A stretch of DNA of 64,000 nucleotides from NCBI GenBank assembly GCA_947652115.1, contig OX393572.1, positions 4,131,017 to 4,195,016 on the forward strand, given 5' to 3'. Source of the stretch: Blastomussa wellsi (taxonomy: Eukaryota; Cnidaria; Anthozoa; Scleractinia; Plerogyridae). Positions 11,701 to 44,401 of the stretch are shown piece after piece; within the stretch, counting starts at the first letter, position 1, and the number at the start of each line of letters is the position of its first letter. The notes below the pieces were generated by a model that ran no database searches, had not been told where the DNA came from, and worked only from the letters and a program-made list of their open reading frames with translations. A program made the translations under genes and the position numbers.

Positions 11701-14700
11701 AAATTAATGAAATCACAGCCGCACGATGTTCACTTTCCTTGGTCCTGCACAAGACATCAAAGAAGCGAAAAGTGCCCTGATATCAGATAAGTTTGGTTGG
11801 CCCAGATATGCACTTTTGGCAGTGGGGTCAAAATAATCAGCCTAAAAGTGTTAGGAACAGATGTAGACCATATCCTTGTCTACCTACTATTACATTTACT
11901 AGCAATGACAGGTCTAACATGTGCACAATTACAAAAGGCTACAGCTATGTGTACATAGCTCTCTGCACACATTGCATGCCTATAATGCTAGTATGATAGG
12001 CCTGCAATGTGTGCAAAGAACTACAGCTACATAGTTCTCTGCACATGTTGCATACCTACAATGCTAGAATGAGGCATAGCTCTCTGCACACATTGCATGC
12101 CTATAATGCTAGTATGATAGTTCTGCAGTGTGTGCAAAGAACAACAGCTTAATAGTTCTCTGCACACACTGCATACCTACAATGCTAGAATGAGGCATAG
12201 CTCTCTGCACACATTGCATGCCTATACTGCTAGTATGATAGTTCTGCAATGTGTGCAAAGAACTACAGCTACATCGCTCTCTCCACACATTGCATGCCTA
12301 TAGTGCTAGAATGATAGGTCTACAATGTGCACACATTGCATGCCTATAATGCTAGCATGATAGGTCTGCAATTTGTGCAAAGAACTACAGCTACATAGCT
12401 CTCTGCACACATTGCATGCCTATAATGCTAGAATGATAGGTCTACAATGTGTACAAAGGGCTACAGCTACATAGCTCTCTGCACACAATGCATGCCTATA
12501 ATGCTAGTATGATAGGTCTACAATGTGTGCAAAGAACTACAGCTACATAGTTCTCTGCACACATTGCATGCCTATAATGCTACTATGATAGGTCTGCAAT
12601 GTGTGCAAAGGGCTACAGCTACATCGCTCTCTCCACACATTGCATGCCTATAACGCTAGAATGATAGGTCTACAATGTGTACAAAAGGGTTCCGGCTACA
12701 TAGCTCTCTGCACACATTGCATGCCTATAATGCTAGAATGATAGGTCTGCAATTTGTGCAAAGAACTACAGCTACATAGCTCTCTGCACACATTGCATGC
12801 CTATAATGCTAGAACGATAGGTCTACAATGTGTACAAAGGGCTACAGCTACATAGCTCTCTGCACACATTGCATGCCTATAATGCTAGTATGATAGGTCT
12901 ACAATGTGTACAAAAGGGTTCCGGCTACATAGCTCTCTGCACACATTGCATGCCTATAATGCTAGAACGATAGGTCTACAATGTGTACAAAAGGGTTCCG
13001 GCTACATAGCTCTCTGCACACATTGCATGCCTATAATGCTAGAATGATAGGTCTGCAATTTGTGCAAAGAACTACAGCTACATAGCTCTCTGCACACATT
13101 GCATGCCTATAATGCTAGAACGATAGGTCTACAATGTGTACAAAGGGCTACAGCTACATAGCTCTCTGCACACATTGCATGCCTATAATGCTAGTATGAT
13201 AGGTCTACAATGTGTACAAAGGGCTACAGCTACATAGCTTTCTGCACACATTGCATGCCTATAATGCTAGAATGATAGGTCTGCAATTTGTGCAAAGAAC
13301 TACAGCTACATAGCTCTCTGCACACATTGCATGCCTATAATGCTAGAACGATAGGTCTACAATGTGTACAAAGGGCTACAGCTACATAGCTCCCTGCACA
13401 CGTGGCATGCCTATAATGCTAGTATGATAGTTCTGCAATGTGTCCAAAGAACTACAGCTACATAGTTCTCTGCACACATTACATACCTATAATGCTATAA
13501 TCCCTTTCTAGATAATCGCGATAGCACACGAAATAGCGGAGAGCACACAGCGGGGCAAGACTGGAGCAAGGAGAAAAAACCAGAAGAGACTGGGGGAGAG
13601 GCGAGAAGAAATATCCTCTTCCCACCTCTCCCCATGCCCCCTCTGCCCATTTGCTCCAGGTCTGCCTATTTCGCGCGCCCTCGTGACTATCTAGAAAGGG
13701 ACTGCTAGCAGTCTATAGCATGACAGGTCTGCAATGTGTGCAAAGAACTACAGCTACAGTGTTCTCTGCACACATTGCATGCCTATAATTCTAGTATCAT
13801 AGGTCTGCAGCCACACAACTCTGCACACAGTATGATAAAATTTGTTGTCATTATAGGCTTGCAATGTGTGCAAAGTGCTAAAGCTACATTCCTTTCTGCA
13901 CGCATTGCATGCCTATTAGCACTTGTGTGATAGGTTTGCAATGTGTACTAGAAGTGTCAACTAGTCAAAAATAAAGTAAATATAAATGTAAAAAATGTAT
14001 ATAAAACAAAAGACAAATATATTTCTTGATCAAAAAAGTATCACGAACAAGTGGGGGTGTGAAGCTAAGCATAAAGCTTTCTCACACCAGAGTTCTGTTT
14101 GACTGACTACATGTGAACACGAAAATGTCACCAGGCCACAGTATAGACAAAATTAATCAGAAATAATACCACATCAAAAAGGCCATTTGCCTCTGCTTGA
14201 AAACAAGTCCACATGCAAAGCTATTCATATGAACATGCATTTGCTTTCCATGAAAATAAACATGCAGGTAAAACACATTATCACATGCATGGTTTGCAAT
14301 TAGACTTGTTTACGCAGAGGCAAGCAACAACTCGGAAATGGCCTATTGCATAGACTCACTCAAAATGTAGGGTGAGGTTTGATTTGACAAGGCTTCCAAT
14401 GTTGGCAGTTCTGAATGTTCCACTAGCATCATCACCCAGACCGTTACACCTGTGCGTTGATAGATTTGTCCACCTTGCAACCTTCAAAGATTTATTACTT
14501 GGTATTATTTACAATACCATCATTTACAAATACAAGGACAAAATCACAACACCAGGGGCTTCAAAATGTTTTTAAGAAAGCAGCAACAACTGGAAATTAG
14601 GGTAGGCAGCAGCTAATTGTCATGAGCTGTTTAATTGCCACGACCAGAGTTATCGAAAACATCATCAGGGTACAAAGAAGTTCAATTTTCCAACTTGCCC

Positions 14701-15892
14701 TTTGAGTATGCTGATCAGTATGTTTCAGGCATGTATGTACTCACCGAGGTGTTAACACATGGTATAAAACCAGTCTTGTTTTCACCCACAAACTCACTGA
14801 ACTCAGTGCATGGACTGTAAGAATAGTACCATTGATCATTGCCCTTAGCTGTAAACCTACAAATTAACCATATCAAATTTTTGATTCATTACACTTAGAG
14901 ACTAGCAATGTGCGCGATGTGCCTAACTGTGGCCACCCAACAAACTTTTTTGACAAGTTATAATTAACCAATCAGAGAGCATGAATTTGTTTGAGCTGTC
15001 CCGCCTCCTCGGAATTTTCAAAGCTGTTCTCACGAAAACCTGTCACGCTTTTAACAAGGAGGCGGGACAACTCAAACAAATTCACGCTCTCTGATTGGCT
15101 AACTTGTCAAAAAAGTTTGTTGGGTGGCTACAGTTAGGCGCGTCGTGCTGATAGCATTTGTTATGGCTGAGTTCATTTGATGCTATTGGTGAAGATGTTA
15201 ATTGGTATCTATCTGCGTTCCACCTGATGATATAACCAGCCATGGAGCAGGCCAAAATAAGACAGTTTATTGCTGTGCTCAGCAACTTACAAGTAAAAAC
15301 ACCAAACAGCCAATCATAAATACTATACAAATATCTAAAGAGCTTTGCCACGACTACGCGTTTCTGCTGTACCTTTATTAACACTTTTCGTGATGAGTGG
15401 CTGGGAGCGGGTGGGGTGATGAGCAGAGGGTGCCTGAACAGGGTGTCTGAAATTATGCACCAATCAATGTTACACCCAAGGAGAAGTGGGGGGGCATAGA
15501 TGGGGGATTTGACAGTTGTTAGTTATCATCCTGAAGTGAAGGATTTTGTGCTTCTGACCATTTTCTAGCAACATTTTATTGACTTTCAGTGAGTCTTTTG
15601 ACCATCCACAAAGTCCTGGGGCAGGGCATTTGAACAGTGCCCTGAACATTGATAGGTGCATAAGCTTCTAATTACTCAGAAAATCTAATATTTACACAAC
15701 ATACCTCGGGTGTGAGGAGTAGCTGCCCTTTAAGGGCAGAAGGTTGATATATTCTCTTGTGTTGTTAACTCCCTTCATGTAACATGCGCAACTCTCATAG
15801 CCAGCTGCTGGAATGCAATCCAGGGCGAACGAAATACAGCAGATTCCCGCCAATAAAATGCAAATCACCACAACTCGTTGTTTATCTGCCAT
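5631..15892 (-). CDS. Type I membrane protein with MRH-like (M6P receptor/ATG27-type) lumenal domain; nine-exon gene model
   Basis: This gene was assembled by hand from splice sites. The exons, in transcript order, are 15892-15705, 14856-14745, 14481-14360, 11744-11627, 10820-10766, 10636-10604, 6569-6528, 6281-6249 and 5767-5631. They total 840 nt, with every phase matching (279 aa plus stop). Visible features: a signal peptide (residues 1 to about 23, cut near ISFA/LDC); a Cys-rich lumenal domain with ESCACYM, DQWYYSYSPC, HRCNGLG, HRAAVISLIC and TSKCCCPGKC; many N-glycosylation sequons; a Thr/Pro stalk from three mini-exons; a span at about 249-267; and a short tail ending YEEM, a YxxPhi-type sorting signal. 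The lumenal pattern resembles the cation-dependent mannose-6-phosphate receptor/ATG27 fold, so a role in Golgi-endosome-lysosome traffic is likely. The exact family is an inference. The gene is divergent to GCN2, 745 bp away. Confidence 0.8.
6249..6281 (-). CDS. MRH-like gene, exon 8 (stalk mini-exon copy 3)
   Basis: This 33-nt exon encodes VPINTTATRPT. The flanks are almost identical to those of copy 1, which suggests a recent duplication of the exon with its introns. Phase 1-1. Confidence 0.75.
6528..6569 (-). CDS. MRH-like gene, exon 7 (stalk mini-exon copy 2)
   Basis: This 42-nt exon encodes VPVNTTATTPTKPT. It is the same mini-exon as copies 1 and 3 with nine extra bases. Acceptor cgctctcag, donor gtttgtat, phase 1-1. 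Confidence 0.75.
7133..7395. repeat. Left 263-bp terminal direct repeat with its own inverted ends
   Basis: It starts CAACCAGTTGCATAAGTAGT and ends in the near-inverse CAACATTTTTGCAACTGGTTG (only partly written out). It is nearly identical to 9996-10258. On its own it has the form of a MITE. Confidence 0.9.
8033..8275 (+). pseudogene. Short reading frame resembling the N-terminus of a Rep-like protein (motif I only)
   Basis: The frame begins MDFLKEYGSS, has a Ser/Asp-rich stretch, and then VYLITYSKADL followed by FPTRESFAQA. 'LITYS' resembles motif I of HUH replication initiators, and the following PTR.SFA segment is one I associate with mobile or viral Rep-like proteins in cnidarians. No HUH motif, catalytic Tyr or helicase follows before the stop at 8275. 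It is a fragment at best. The family link is from memory and weak. Confidence 0.3.
8341..8450. repeat. 10-bp iterons, three direct and two inverted (ACCACGGTCT)
   Basis: ACCGCGGTCT ACCACGGTCT ACCACGGTCT occurs head to tail at 8341-8370. Inverted copies (GTAGACCGT) are at about 8424-8432 and 8442-8450. They lie inside the transposon, 250 bp beyond the transposase stop. A protein-binding array is one possible reading. Confidence 0.7.
8705..9772 (-). CDS. Tc1/mariner (IS630-like) transposase, apparently intact
   Basis: The protein has 355 residues. Residues 1-50 form a helix-turn-helix (VKEIVHRCGISRASVYHCL). Residues 58-62 are HGRPR, a GRPR-type AT-hook-like linker. A second HTH of Tc3 type spans about 65-120. 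The DDE catalytic core has D157 (FYLDGVSF), D253 (VQDNCP) and E288 (NPIENVF), with 34 residues between the last two, i.e. the D34E spacing of Tc1 elements. No stop or frameshift is present and the length is normal. It lies between the two terminal repeats and presumably acts on their CAACCAGTTGC ends. With intact ends and ~99% identical repeats, the copy is young and could be active. Confidence 0.93.
   Translation of the reverse strand: MVFKEKIKPELKAYVRFLREQGDVPVKEIVHRCGISRASVYHCLKFANQAQKKSNKHGRPRLIDVRQERKIHRTIGRLREQEGNFSCHRIRAETGLHNASLWTINRTLKRMGYAFLEARKKGILLERDFRKRLRFARKVKRTYCNDFFMNDICFYLDGVSFYHKYNPLDDARAPKGKIWRKRKEGLSVTAKGTHVGSGGRVVKMIVAISYGKGVIYCEQYEKLDGNYYADFIRRNFRNMFQKSGKCSKLFVQDNCPILNCAKARKALKEVGGELFPIPKRSGDLNPIENVFNAAKEELRTQALRLNLTYESFEAFARRVKSTLYSMRREIIDNTIASMFKRLDLITKNRGRRTKY
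9996..10258. repeat. Right 263-bp terminal direct repeat
   Basis: Same orientation and almost the same sequence as 7133-7395. It is followed directly by TA, the expected target duplication. Confidence 0.9.
10604..10636 (-). CDS. MRH-like gene, exon 6 (stalk mini-exon copy 1)
   Basis: This 33-nt exon between ctctcttag and gtttgtat encodes VPINTTAATPT. It is symmetric (phase 1-1), so adding or skipping it keeps the frame. It is flanked by intron sequence repeated around exons 7 and 8. Confidence 0.75.
10766..10820 (-). CDS. MRH-like gene, exon 5 (CCCPGKC)
   Basis: This 55-nt exon encodes YLSITSKCCCPGKCGFPP. The acceptor is gccaacag and the donor is CAG/gtaaga. It closes the lumenal domain with the last cysteines. 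Phase 0 in, phase 1 out. Confidence 0.85.
11627..11744 (-). CDS. MRH-like gene, exon 4
   Basis: The acceptor is tcttgtgcag and the donor is TAC/gtaagt. The exon encodes SEHRAAVISLICNDSV and IFEYVGTQDQP. The 'HRaaVIsLiC' strand and the 'F.Y.G' element are the classic second half of the M6P-receptor-like domain. The tandem-repeat array lies in the intron just upstream. Confidence 0.85.
11925..13960. repeat. Hairpin-forming minisatellite, ~76-bp unit, roughly two dozen copies
   Basis: The unit contains CTCTGCACACATTGCATGCC, then TATAATGCTAGTATG, then ATAGGTCTGCAATGTGTGCA, then AAGAACTACAGCTACATAG. The first and third blocks are near-perfect inverse copies of about 23 bp, so each unit can fold into a hairpin with a ~12-base loop. 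From about 12660 to 13400 variants recur in a higher order (a 'GGTTCCGGCT' unit, an 'AACGATA' unit, a 'TATGATA' unit). The array is broken at 13501-13701 by a MITE. It lies in intron 3 of the MRH-like gene. Confidence 0.92.
13501..13701. mobile_element. MITE inserted in the minisatellite
   Basis: This 201-bp block starts TCCCTTTCTAGATAATCGCG and ends with the inverse (CGTGACTATCTAGAAAGGGA). The inner part of the ends also matches (ACGAAATAG versus GCGAAATAG). It interrupts the 76-bp repeat, so it arrived after the array formed. A related copy is at 61133-61260. Confidence 0.85.
14360..14481 (-). CDS. MRH-like gene, exon 3
   Basis: The 122 nt encode VARWTNLSTHRCNGLG and end in LTLHFE. The donor is GA/gtgagt. 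The acceptor (tctttgaag) has a weak pyrimidine tract, so the 5' edge is the least certain edge of the model. The phases fit both neighbours. Confidence 0.75.
14745..14856 (-). CDS. MRH-like gene, exon 2
   Basis: The acceptor is aatttgtag and the donor is TCG/gtgagt. The 112 nt encode FTAKGNDQWYYSYSPCTEF and an NKT sequon. The WYYSYSPC block is typical of the first half of MRH-like domains. Phase 2 in, phase 0 out. Confidence 0.85.
14921..15139. mobile_element. Foldback MITE
   Basis: The ends are GCCTAACTGTGGCCACCCAA and its inverse. The arms run about 85-90 bp (including CCAATCAGAGAGC and GTCCCGCCTCCT) around a central ~45-bp loop. It lies in intron 1 of the MRH-like gene. Confidence 0.9.
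15705..15892 (-). CDS. MRH-like gene, exon 1 (signal peptide)
   Basis: The ATG at 15892 sits in the context AAGATGGCAG. The exon codes a hydrophobic leader (VVVICILLAGICCISFA), then LDCIPAAGYESCACYM and an NNT sequon. The donor is AG/gtatgt, phase 2. It is the only start with a leader and it joins in frame to exon 2. Confidence 0.85.
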
Positions 15893-16637
15893 CTTTCTTA
15901 TGAATTATTTATCTTTTCTAAAATTGAAAAAATAATTTAGGTACAAATATCGTTAAAAATATCGAAAATCAAAGTTGAATCTGCTCACCACCGGCGGCAG
16001 CTGCAACAGGCCGGAAATAGACTGATTACTGATGTTCACGTGAAAAGTACATGAGTGGCACAAATTAACCAATCACGAAACGTGTACGATTTAATTAATT
16101 ACCTTTAAAAGAAAAATAGTTATAGAATTCGCCTTAACTTTGGCTTAGTTCACCATCCGCCTTTAAACCAGCTTAACAAAATTTCATCTAGTTTCTAAGA
16201 AAGAGAAAAAAAGTTATTCTCGGAATTCGAAAAGGATAATTTTTGATCATCAGCTCGGTCATGTGATCGGAAATGTAAAACAATTTCTAATTGGTGGAAA
16301 ATATATTTGGCACGAGGTCCCCTCCGACACCAAATGTCAACATGGCGGATGAATGCATGTGTACATAACATTGTTTCTCTTTTCTCGCGTATTATATTCC
16401 GCCTGTAAATGTGGATTACGAAGATGAAGTCTTGAATTCAAAATGGAAGATCGGTTAATATACGCACCACCAAGCATTCCATCGTACAAGAGAGTTTTGG
16501 AAAGATAATATCTCAGACTTAATTCGCGCATCGTGGACAATGCAAGGTTTGTTCAATTCAAAGAGATAAATATTGGACACTTGCGAACGTAACGCAGAAG
16601 AGATTTCTTACTAATAACAAATCAAAATTGCTCTGAA
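15893..16637. promoter_or_regulatory. Divergent promoter region between the MRH-like gene and GCN2
   Basis: 745 bp separate the two start codons. The region holds several CCAAT-like or inverse ATTGG boxes (about 16069, 16290), a CACGTG-like patch (GTTCACGTGAAAA, 16036) and AACATGGCGGATG at 16340, which resembles the YY1 element common at animal start sites. No TATA box is obvious. Start sites cannot be placed from sequence alone. Confidence 0.55.
16342..16569 (+). promoter_or_regulatory. Cluster of short upstream ORFs ahead of GCN2
   Basis: If transcription begins near 16330, the leader holds ORFs at 16342-16368 (8 codons), 16443-16508 (21 codons) and 16540-16569 (9 codons). All stop before the GCN2 ATG at 16638. 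Another ATG at 16334 opens a longer frame to 16408. An intron in the leader could remove some of them. Confidence 0.4.
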
Positions 16638-40005
<23,368 letters not shown>

Positions 40006-42890
40006 GAGAAGGAACATTTTTTCACTCTTTCTAGCGTGCGATAGTCTTCTGAGAACATTACCTGGGTCACACAACATTTACTTGGTCACACAATTTTTGT
40101 AGTGTAAGTAAGTAAAAGACAAAAACTGTAAGTTAAACTTTTACACGTTGTACCTTTGCAAAGCAAAGAAAATATAAAGAAGCTTTGATTCCGTAAAATA
40201 GTTTTTGCAGTTTGCCCATTTCCTGCGCACTGGGAATTTTGTCATTTCTACCCACAGGAGTTGAATGTAAAGGGAATCAATTGGAAGATATAAATTAAAT
40301 TTTCAACTTTACATAGAAAAGTATTGCTATCGATGGCATAAATAGAGAGGCACCCCTTTTCTCCCTAAATTCTCCTCAAACTCATTAATAACTCATCAAG
40401 TTAAAACAAAAGAAATTAACGAGAGCCCACAATCATAATTATTATAGAATTTTCGATTTTATCGCTCCATTTTCTCCGTAGTTTTACTTTTTTTTTGATA
40501 AATCAAACACTCGAAAGAGTGCTACATTTTCATTACAAAACAGCACATTTCGTCAAAAATCCTTCGCCATGCGTCGTATTTTCAGCTCTCGTCTCGGTGT
40601 TTGCAAATGTAATGAAACGGCCGTGTTTGTTATATCAATTCCACCGCTCGAGAGGCTCATTATTAGAACCCTTTCATTAACCTCTGGTTAGCGACCATTT
40701 CGTATGACCGACCTCACTATGGCTCCATTTGGGCAACGAGCTTATCAGCCCTGATACGAAGATAAGGTTTGCTCTTGTATTAATACAAACACTTGGTTCT
40801 TCGTGAAACTGAAAGTATATTTATTTAGTACTAGGGATTTGCAATGGACGCACTGAAATTTCTCGAATTTCTAGTCAGAATAAAGCTTGTTCCTGATGCA
40901 TTTCTGCAAGACTCTGAATGACTGCTGGACTCCACTCCAACGGCAAACTCAGTTTGAATTGTTTCAAAAAAATACCTTAATTCCAGATTTGATTTGGTAG
41001 GGGAGAAATAACATCTAACAGCAACAAAAGAGAAAAAGAATATCGTTTCTAAATTTCCCGCGCGCCGCCATTTTGGATCTCATGACGTCAGAATGACTGC
41101 GCAATGGTTTTTATGGCGATTCCATCTAAAAGGAAGTAGTAATCAAATTTTCCTGAAACTTTGCACAGTTGTTAATTAAATCAAAATAAAAACGGGGTAA
41201 CCATGCCCGTTTCCCCCAATTTATGTTACATTTGAGGCTTTAGATGGGATGTTGGAAACCCCAGGTTTAAAAAGAAGGTACCCCACGTTGGAAGGTAATA
41301 ACCGCGAGTATTAAATTACTGGCGCTATTTTATTGCGAAAACAATATATTCTTCGGTAATTAGGTTAAAATTACTAAAATTGAAATGAAAGCAAAAAATA
41401 CGATTCACTGCACTATCCACGCGCATCTCGCGTTACGCATAAAAGCAGATTCTGTAAGCAGATTTTTTTCTACCATAATAATCATCGATGTTGTAATCAG
41501 ATTTTCTTTAAACTTATTATATTATGGCCACTCACTGCTTTAATAAATTCAAGGAAGAAAAACGGGAGTCACCATGCTCGTTTTGGTGTTACGGGCTTAA
41601 ATATGGATGAATTTCACATAAGATTCAGCGTTAGGTGGAGAGAGGACTGGGTCGAGGTGTACTTCTTCCACATCGGTCTGGTAGAGTACAAGAAACATTG
41701 TTTTCACGTTAATGCATTAAAGTTACATAAGCGGCCTTTTCGAGTCCTACTAGGGCGCCTGGATGTCGCAATAATATGCGCAGTAGATGTGCGCAGTGCA
41801 AAACTAGGGAATCGCCTTAAAGGCGCAACGTCACGGTTTGCGCCGTTTGAAAATCGTCATTTGCAATCCTTGTTCCTTTTTAGTTGTTTAAGTATCACCT
41901 CTTTGGTGTTTTCTTCCTTCGAAAACTACTGGCTTTAGGTTTCCTCCGTTTTAAGGGCAACCTCGTTCGTTGCAAAAACTAACGCAAAATATCGTGACGT
42001 GGTTCCGCTAATACAAACGATCCTCCGTTTCCTAAAAATGGCAGCAATCATTACCACGCCATAAAATCAAAAACGGCGGTGCGCGGGAAATTTCAAATCT
42101 AAACACCTTTCCATTCTTGACTTCTTTTATGGTCTGATTACATGCTTTGTTACACCCATTTTGAAATCACTAGTGATCTTTGCAATCTAATTGGCTTTCA
42201 ACAGTGCGATTTATTCACAAATCGCACCATTTTTTGCCCTAAATCGCATCCTTTTTTAGCCAATCAAAATGATAATGAAATAATAGCCAATCAAATTTCA
42301 TGACTTACCTGCACTAGCCAATCAAATTGCATAAAAATATAGGGAAAATCATTTTTGGAGGAAATTTTGTATTTTCTGTTTTCTAAATTCATCCTTTTCC
42401 AGATAAAAATGGATGAATTCAACTACTTACAGTTTTTAAATTACATATTGGCGTTTTCGGTTCCTATTTTTTAAAAAACCGGGTTTACTGAAATGGCTAA
42501 ATAAATAAGTAGTATCGACAAAAAACTGTGATTTCAAAATGGGTGTTAGTAATTAAGTGGCAATTGAACTTCGTGCCTGCGCGCTCGTATCATTTAGTAC
42601 CACTTCAGAACAAATTTCACTCCACTTATAATATAATATAATATGAGTCTGACATTATTACAAACAATTTAACTTCAACTCATCCCAAGAGTTGAGGTTC
42701 GCGTTAGGAAATTGTATTTGAATTGCAAATAAATTTCAACATTAATATTCAATTATTCGTCTTTTTGCTGTCACCTTCAGTACACGAGGAAAGAGAAAGC
42801 GAATGACGCTAACCTTGAACATCGTTTGCGCTGGTTATTTTGGGGGCAAAGAAACCTGTGAGGAAAACGTTACTTTATGATCAGGCGTCA
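40006..42890. other. Region downstream of GCN2: repeats, no gene
   Basis: Holds pieces of dispersed families: 'cccgcgcgccgccattttgg' at 41058 (also 54035), TTAAAGGCGCAACGTCACGG at about 41817 (end of the family at 46819), and 'tttggtgttttcttccttcg' at 41900. No exon is found. GCN2's 3' UTR must occupy the first part. Confidence 0.45.
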
Positions 42891-42895
42891 TTTGG

Positions 42896-42988
42896 TATAA
42901 AGAGTGGAGTTGTTTCATTGACGCGAGGGCTGTAGGCACGACAGGGACATAAAACGACGAAGAAGTCAAAGTGAACTTGCCGTACAAG
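42896..42988 (+). promoter_or_regulatory. TATA box and candidate first exon of a small transcription unit
   Basis: TATAAAGAG at 42896-42904 is followed about 30 bp later by a possible start near 42928. The would-be exon ends GTACAAG/gtaatc at 42988. There is no ORF in it. The match of a TATA box at correct spacing with a downstream donor is the only evidence. Confidence 0.35.
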
Positions 42989-43406
42989 GTAATCAGCTTA
43001 TACTGTATTCAGTATCTTGAAAAGAATATGGTAATTTTCATGAACATACTGATTGCGATCAATGATTAACATAGTACCTATTGCTTCAGTCATGCCTCTC
43101 CTTAGCGTAGGAGTTCTAAGAATCAGTTCTGCAAATGCAATCAGTTCTGCAAATGCTTCATAACAGACGCCATGCATTATTGCATATATTACTGTCATTT
43201 CTTAGTACGTAGCCAAACCTTACTTTCTGCGAATCCTCTTTGACAATATTTTATAGCTAATGTTACGTCCGTGTCTGGGCAGACACTATTTGCAATACTC
43301 AGAGGAAAGCAAGCAATCGTTCGAACTACTAGCTGTGTATATGGTGAATAGTGAACACGTTTTGTCAGCTTTATCTAATTATCGCGTAACTTCGTACTTC
43401 TCTCAG

Positions 43407-43481
43407 GACAAGAGGCTGATCTGACGCAATCTCAAATTGGCGTACTCAAAGGGATGGTCTTCAAAGTATGGATGATTGTTG
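43407..43481 (+). CDS. Candidate exon 2 of the small transcription unit (leader-like peptide)
   Basis: The acceptor is acttctctcag and the donor is TTG/gtaagt. An ATG at 43454 opens MVFKVWMIV, which continues in exon 3 as AFFLSWLILL, a signal-peptide-like stretch. Protein coding is not proven. Confidence 0.35.
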
Positions 43482-44310
43482 GTAAGTGGCGTTGCGTTTT
43501 CAGTATTGCCATCGCTGTGTGTTGTCGTTGTAGATTCCATGTTGCCATGCGTCTGTTCAGTAATAGATCACTGATGACGTCAAAACCTGGCCCACTGGGC
43601 GATAGCCGAGTGTACCCAGGTCATGGTACAATTATATTGATATCAAACAAGGTTCCCATCATTGGTGAACGAGTTTTTATCATTTTCTTGGCAATATTTG
43701 TTACGATAGAAACGGAAACCTGTTAAAATACCCTTAATTTAGCATTAGTGCTTATAACTGAAAAACGATGTTAGTGAACCCGATTTTTTAATTTTGACTC
43801 TTTTTGAAAAGTGAAAATAATTCTTGGAAGTGGTTTCAGAACCACCTTAAACTTTTGAGAATTTAGAGCGAAGTTGTATGTCCGAGTTGCGGACAAGGTC
43901 TGTCGCATAGAAGGTTTGAGACAGACCGTGCAATTTGGCCAACCTAGAGTCAAAAGTTTATATTTGGCGAAAACTGTCATTATGCGGTTGCCATGCCAAC
44001 GTCAACAATCATGGAAACATCAAAATTTCTGCAAAAGATGAATGAACAGTTACTGAAAGTTTCAGCAAAACAGAGTAAATCCTGTTTTCAAAATTCCCGA
44101 AAAACGTCAAAGGTGATTGTGGGGTGGAACAGTTCTCTCAAGACTGAAAAATAACTTCTCTGCCTCATTGCCACATAAGTTAGTGTAAGCACAGTTTTCT
44201 TTTACCTCCAAAATATGAATCATTCCGTTAAACTTTCCTAATTTCATCCATTACATCTTGTCCTCTCCGATAGCTGGCAAAAATTGATTTATTTTTCGTT
44301 TCTTCGACAG

Positions 44311-44401
44311 CTTTCTTCTTGTCCTGGTTGATTTTACTGGAGATGGAACAACAAACAAACGATTGGTGAAGGAATTCAGATCAGCTGCTCAATTTCGATA
44401 C
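44311..44401 (+). CDS. Candidate exon 3 of the small transcription unit
   Basis: The acceptor is tttcttcgacag and the donor is TAC/gtaagt. In the exon 2 ATG frame the peptide ends after EMEQQTNDW (28 aa total). An alternative frame starting at MDDCC runs on through exon 4 (43 aa). Confidence 0.35.

Noticed and set aside
11925..13960. CRISPR-like array of regular repeats with inverted symmetry
   Set aside because: The units are head-to-tail with no unique spacers, the genome is eukaryotic, and no cas gene is present. It is a minisatellite.
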